Shown piece after piece: positions 8,080 to 10,304 of a DNA stretch of 10,304 nt (its first letter is position 1; each line of letters opens with the position of its first letter). A program made the position numbers and the translations under genes. A model generated the notes under the pieces. It had not been told where the DNA came from and searched no databases. It saw nothing but the letters and a program-made list of their open reading frames with translations. This DNA is from an uncultured Haloferula sp. (GTDB lineage Bacteria > Verrucomicrobiota > Verrucomicrobiae > Verrucomicrobiales > Akkermansiaceae): positions 1-10,304 of the forward strand of contig CAMLOZ010000074.1 of the NCBI GenBank assembly GCA_946481625.1, given 5' to 3'.

Positions 8080-8850
8080 ATGCGCGTCGCGATCCAAGCA
8101 TGCATGCTGGGGCTGTTTGCGGTGGCCGGCTGCCGCGGTCAGGAAACCGCTTATGTGGAGAAGTCAGCGTTGTCATCTGCTCACGCGACTCAAGCCGCAG
8201 CGGCGGATGAACGCTTCGTTTATGTTGTCTCAAGCAAGCGGATCGCTAAGCTGGATCGTGCGACGGGGTCGGAACTCGCTCTGAGCGAGGGCAAGGCGTC
8301 GCATCTGAACAACGCGATCATCCTTGGAGGGAAGATCTATTCCGCGCATTCGAACTTCCCGCTGAAGCCGGACCAGAGCGATATCCGTGTGCTAGATCCG
8401 GAGACCATGAAATTGGAGGTCTTCCATCGCTTCGAGAACCCTCCCGGCAGCCTGACATGGGTGCTCAAACGCGGGAGCGACTGGTGGTGTCATTTCGCGG
8501 GCTACGGCACGGAGAAGGCAAAGTCCTGCCTGGTCCGATTTGATGCCGGGTGGAAAGAAACCGGGCGCTGGGCCTATCCGGCGGAACTGATGAAGGAATG
8601 GGGCGCGATGAGCTTGTCGGGCGGCGTCTGGTTGGGTGAAACGCTGCTCGCGACCGGTCATGACAAGAAAGTCATCTATCGGCTGACGGTCCCCCCGCCG
8701 GGTGCTGCGGTCGAATGGATTGGCGTGATGGCGTCGCCGTTTCCAGGGCAGGGGATTGCGGCGGATCCGAAGACGGGCGGCTTGGTTGGGATCGATCGCA
8801 AGCGGAAGGTCGTGATCTTCGCGGAGATGGCGCGGCAAGCGGTGCCTTGA
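8080..8850 (+). CDS. Conserved lipoprotein, probably beta-rich (propeller-like), coupled to the macroglobulin
   Basis: This 256-residue protein has a short lipoprotein signal, MRVAIQACMLGLFAVAGC, with lipobox V-A-G-C and lipidation at C18. The following residue is Arg, not Asp, so sorting to the outer membrane is expected by the E. coli rule. The mature part alternates strands and Gly/Asp turns, as in a beta-propeller or WD-like sensor. Distinct blocks are HLNNAIILGGKIYSAHSN (75-92), RVLDPETMKLEVFHRF, GSLTWVLKRGSDWWCHFAGY (123-142), ATGHDKKVIYRL (191-202) and GQGIAADPKTGGLVGIDR (223-240). I recognise these blocks as a conserved family of unknown function that automated annotation sometimes labels cycloisomerase; I see no catalytic evidence for that name. 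The gene begins 3 bases after the macroglobulin stop, with no Shine-Dalgarno sequence, so translation is likely coupled. Its role could be to anchor or assist the macroglobulin at the membrane, but this is inference from position only. Confidence 0.78.
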   Translation: MRVAIQACMLGLFAVAGCRGQETAYVEKSALSSAHATQAAAADERFVYVVSSKRIAKLDRATGSELALSEGKASHLNNAIILGGKIYSAHSNFPLKPDQSDIRVLDPETMKLEVFHRFENPPGSLTWVLKRGSDWWCHFAGYGTEKAKSCLVRFDAGWKETGRWAYPAELMKEWGAMSLSGGVWLGETLLATGHDKKVIYRLTVPPPGAAVEWIGVMASPFPGQGIAADPKTGGLVGIDRKRKVVIFAEMARQAVP

Positions 8851-8852
8851 GG

Positions 8853-8877
8853 TCGGACTTATTCACAATCGGTCCGA
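8853..8877 (+). repeat. Inverted repeat right after the lipoprotein stop
   Basis: TCGGAC (8853-8858) and GTCCGA (8872-8877) can form a six-pair stem with a 13-base loop, starting 3 bases after the stop codon. There is no T-run after it, so it is a weak candidate for a transcription terminator and may rather protect the 3' end of the mRNA. Its left arm can alternatively pair with 8945-8950 just before the tex start codon. Confidence 0.35.
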
Positions 8878-8929
8878 ATTCCGCGACTTGCTCTTGCAAT
8901 TTTACGCCGCTTGCCACGCGGAATTTCGG
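8874..8929 (+). repeat. Long inverted repeat in the tex leader
   Basis: CCGAATTCCGCG (8874-8885) and CGCGGAATTTCGG (8917-8929) are complementary over twelve pairs with a single bulged base, including nine contiguous pairs (8877-8885 with 8917-8925), enclosing 31 bases. This is longer than expected by chance in a 102-base gap. It overlaps the right arm of the hairpin at 8853-8877, so the two cannot form together. Confidence 0.5.
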
Positions 8930-8940
8930 AAGGGTAAACT
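8911..8940 (+). promoter_or_regulatory. Possible sigma70-type promoter for tex
   Basis: TTGCCA (8911-8916) and TAAACT (8935-8940) are separated by 18 bases. They match four of six bases of each consensus hexamer (TTGACA, TATAAT). The start codon of tex follows 12 bases later, so a transcript from here would be nearly leaderless. The spacer contains the right arm of the long inverted repeat. The match is moderate and unproven. Confidence 0.25.
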
Positions 8941-8952
8941 GACCGTCCGACC

Positions 8953-10304
8953 ATGAGTGACGTCCCGAACGAAGCAGCCGCCCAACACATCGCCACCATT
9001 TCCAAGGAGATTGGCATCTCCGCCTCCTCGGTGGCGGCGACCGCAAAGCTCCTCGCCGAAGGGGCGACGGTTCCGTTCATCTCCCGCTACCGCAAGGAAG
9101 CTACCGGCTCGCTCGATGAAGTGCAGATCCAAGCCGTCCGCGACCGCATGGTGCAACTCGCGGAGCTCGATGCCCGCCGCGTCTCGATCGTCAAGTCGCT
9201 GGAAGAACGCAACCTTCTCACTCCCGAGCTGAAGAAAAAGATCGATGCCGCCGCTACGATCACCGTCCTCGAAGACATCTTTGCACCTTTCCGCCCGAAG
9301 CGTCAGACGCGCGCGACCAAGGCGAAGGAGAAGGGCCTCGAACCGCTTGCCGAGTGGCTGCTCGCCAACCAAGCCGCCGACCCTGCCGAGGAAGCCGCGA
9401 AGTATGTGGATGCGGAGAAGGAAGTGGCGGACGCGAACGACGCACTCGCCGGAGCCCGCGATATCATCGCCGAGCGTGTGGCAGACGACGCCGCGCTGCG
9501 CGGCCGGGTCCGCCGCGTCTACGAAGAGGAGGCTACGGTTTCCTCCAAGGTGATGTATGGCAAGGACACCGACCCGGAAGCAGCGAAGTTCCGCGACTAC
9601 TTCGAATGGAGCGAGCCCTTCAAGAACATCCCCTCCCACCGCATGCTGGCGATCCGCCGCGGTGAAAAGGAGAGCTTCCTGATCATGCGGATCGAGGTGC
9701 CGCTGGAGCGGGTAAGCCGCATGGCGGAACCGGAGTGGGTGACGGGCCGTGGCCCTGCCGCCGAGCAAGTGCGCCTCGCCGTGGAAGACGGCTGCAAGCG
9801 TCTCCTCATGCCCTCGATGGAAACCGAGATGCGCCTTGCGGGTAAAAAGTCCGCCGACGAGACCGCGATCCGCGTCTTCGCCGATAACTTCCGCGAGCTT
9901 CTCCTTGCGTCGCCGCTTGGCCGCAAGCGTACGCTCGCCATCGACCCGGCATTCCGCACCGGCTGCAAGACCGTCGTCCTCGATGCGCAAGGGGCCTTGC
10001 TGCATCACACGGTTCTCTATGCGACCGCTGGCTCGAACAACCAGCTCTACGAGGCCGCGGTCGAGCTTGCCGGTCTCGTCGCGAAGTACAAGGTCGAGGC
10101 CATCGCCATCGGCAACGGCACTGCCAGCCGCGAAACGGAGGCCTTCGTTCGCAAGCTCAAGCTGCCGACCTCGATCCCGATCATCATGGTCAACGAGTCC
10201 GGCGCCTCGGTTTACTCGGCTTCGGAGGTGGCGCGTGAAGAATTTCCGACGGAAGATGTCACGGTGCGCGGCGCGGTCAGCATCGGCCGTCGCCTGATGG
10301 ATCC
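8953..10304 (+). CDS. tex: Transcription accessory protein Tex, N-terminal 450 residues; 3' end outside window
   Basis: The reading frame starts MSDVPNEAAAQHIATISKEI and stays open to the right edge. Residues about 8-190 carry the Tex N-terminal helical domain with the family block EGATVPFISRYRKEATGSLDE. Residues from 326 carry the YqgF/RNase H-like domain: TLAIDPAFRTGCKTVV, then AIAIGNGTASRETEAFV, VNESGASVYSASEVAREEFP and RGAVSIGRRLMD. In full-length Tex (about 750-780 residues) this continues with the helix-hairpin-helix and C-terminal S1 RNA-binding domains, which lie beyond the window. Tex is a cytoplasmic nucleic-acid-binding protein, related to the core of eukaryotic Spt6, that affects transcription and virulence-gene expression in several bacteria. 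The ATG at 8953 fits the usual N-terminus; there is no Shine-Dalgarno sequence nearby. It lies 102 bases after the lipoprotein gene, with structured DNA between, so separate control is likely. Confidence 0.96.
   Translation, partial: MSDVPNEAAAQHIATISKEIGISASSVAATAKLLAEGATVPFISRYRKEATGSLDEVQIQAVRDRMVQLAELDARRVSIVKSLEERNLLTPELKKKIDAAATITVLEDIFAPFRPKRQTRATKAKEKGLEPLAEWLLANQAADPAEEAAKYVDAEKEVADANDALAGARDIIAERVADDAALRGRVRRVYEEEATVSSKVMYGKDTDPEAAKFRDYFEWSEPFKNIPSHRMLAIRRGEKESFLIMRIEVPLERVSRMAEPEWVTGRGPAAEQVRLAVEDGCKRLLMPSMETEMRLAGKKSADETAIRVFADNFRELLLASPLGRKRTLAIDPAFRTGCKTVVLDAQGALLHHTVLYATAGSNNQLYEAAVELAGLVAKYKVEAIAIGNGTASRETEAFVRKLKLPTSIPIIMVNESGASVYSASEVAREEFPTEDVTVRGAVSIGRRLMD

Noticed and set aside
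6817..8097. Minus-strand open frame of 426 codons
   Set aside because: Antisense shadow of the macroglobulin C-terminus, with no recognisable domains.
8902..10008. Minus-strand open frame of 368 codons
   Set aside because: Antisense to tex, whose plus-strand product is unmistakable.
10299..10304. Window ends exactly on GGATCC (BamHI site)
   Set aside because: It could hint at a cloned fragment end, but it falls within a normal tex codon context and the left edge shows no matching site. Most likely chance.
1..10304. CRISPR array, transposon, phage or tRNA genes
   Set aside because: No regularly spaced repeats, transposase or integrase motifs, or cloverleaf-like sequences were seen in the gaps or genes.

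Overview
The window is GC-rich, gene-dense bacterial chromosome. The gene set is a very large secreted alpha-2-macroglobulin, a coupled lipoprotein, a YjdF/DUF2238-like membrane protein, a GT14-like glycosyltransferase and Tex. Start codons have no clear Shine-Dalgarno sequences. Together these fit an aerobic Verrucomicrobiota bacterium (Luteolibacter/Haloferula-like); this placement is inference, because no rRNA or other taxonomic marker is present.

Layout. (1) 1-891, minus strand: the 5' part of a two-module glycosyltransferase gene that runs off the left edge. Its C-terminal visible module looks like core-2/I-branching (GT14-type) enzymes. Its N-terminal module looks like the second half of another glycosyltransferase fold. 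(2) 892-1324: a 433-base divergent gap with a minus-strand terminator-like hairpin and a perfect palindrome, but no supportable gene. (3) 1325-1951, plus: a 208-residue polytopic membrane protein of the DUF2238/YjdF type. (4) 2074-8076, plus: a 2000-residue bacterial alpha-2-macroglobulin with signal peptide, helical N-terminal extension, macroglobulin domains, bait-like linker, A2M domain and an intact CSEQ thioester motif. (5) 8080-8850, plus: a lipoprotein starting 3 bases after the macroglobulin stop, so the two are almost certainly co-translated. (6) 8851-8952: a short gap with overlapping inverted repeats and a possible promoter. (7) 8953-10304, plus: the first 450 residues of the transcription accessory protein Tex, running off the right edge.

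How they work together. Only genes 4 and 5 make a clear functional unit: a periplasmic protease-trapping protein and a predicted outer-membrane lipoprotein. Gene 3 lies upstream on the same strand with a 122-base gap and need not belong to that operon. Tex is a housekeeping gene with its own structured leader. The glycosyltransferase is divergent and presumably acts on cell-surface glycans. I found no mobile element, CRISPR array, tRNA, rRNA or defence system. The most unusual points are the glycosyltransferase architecture, the macroglobulin-lipoprotein pair, and the competing inverted repeats before tex.
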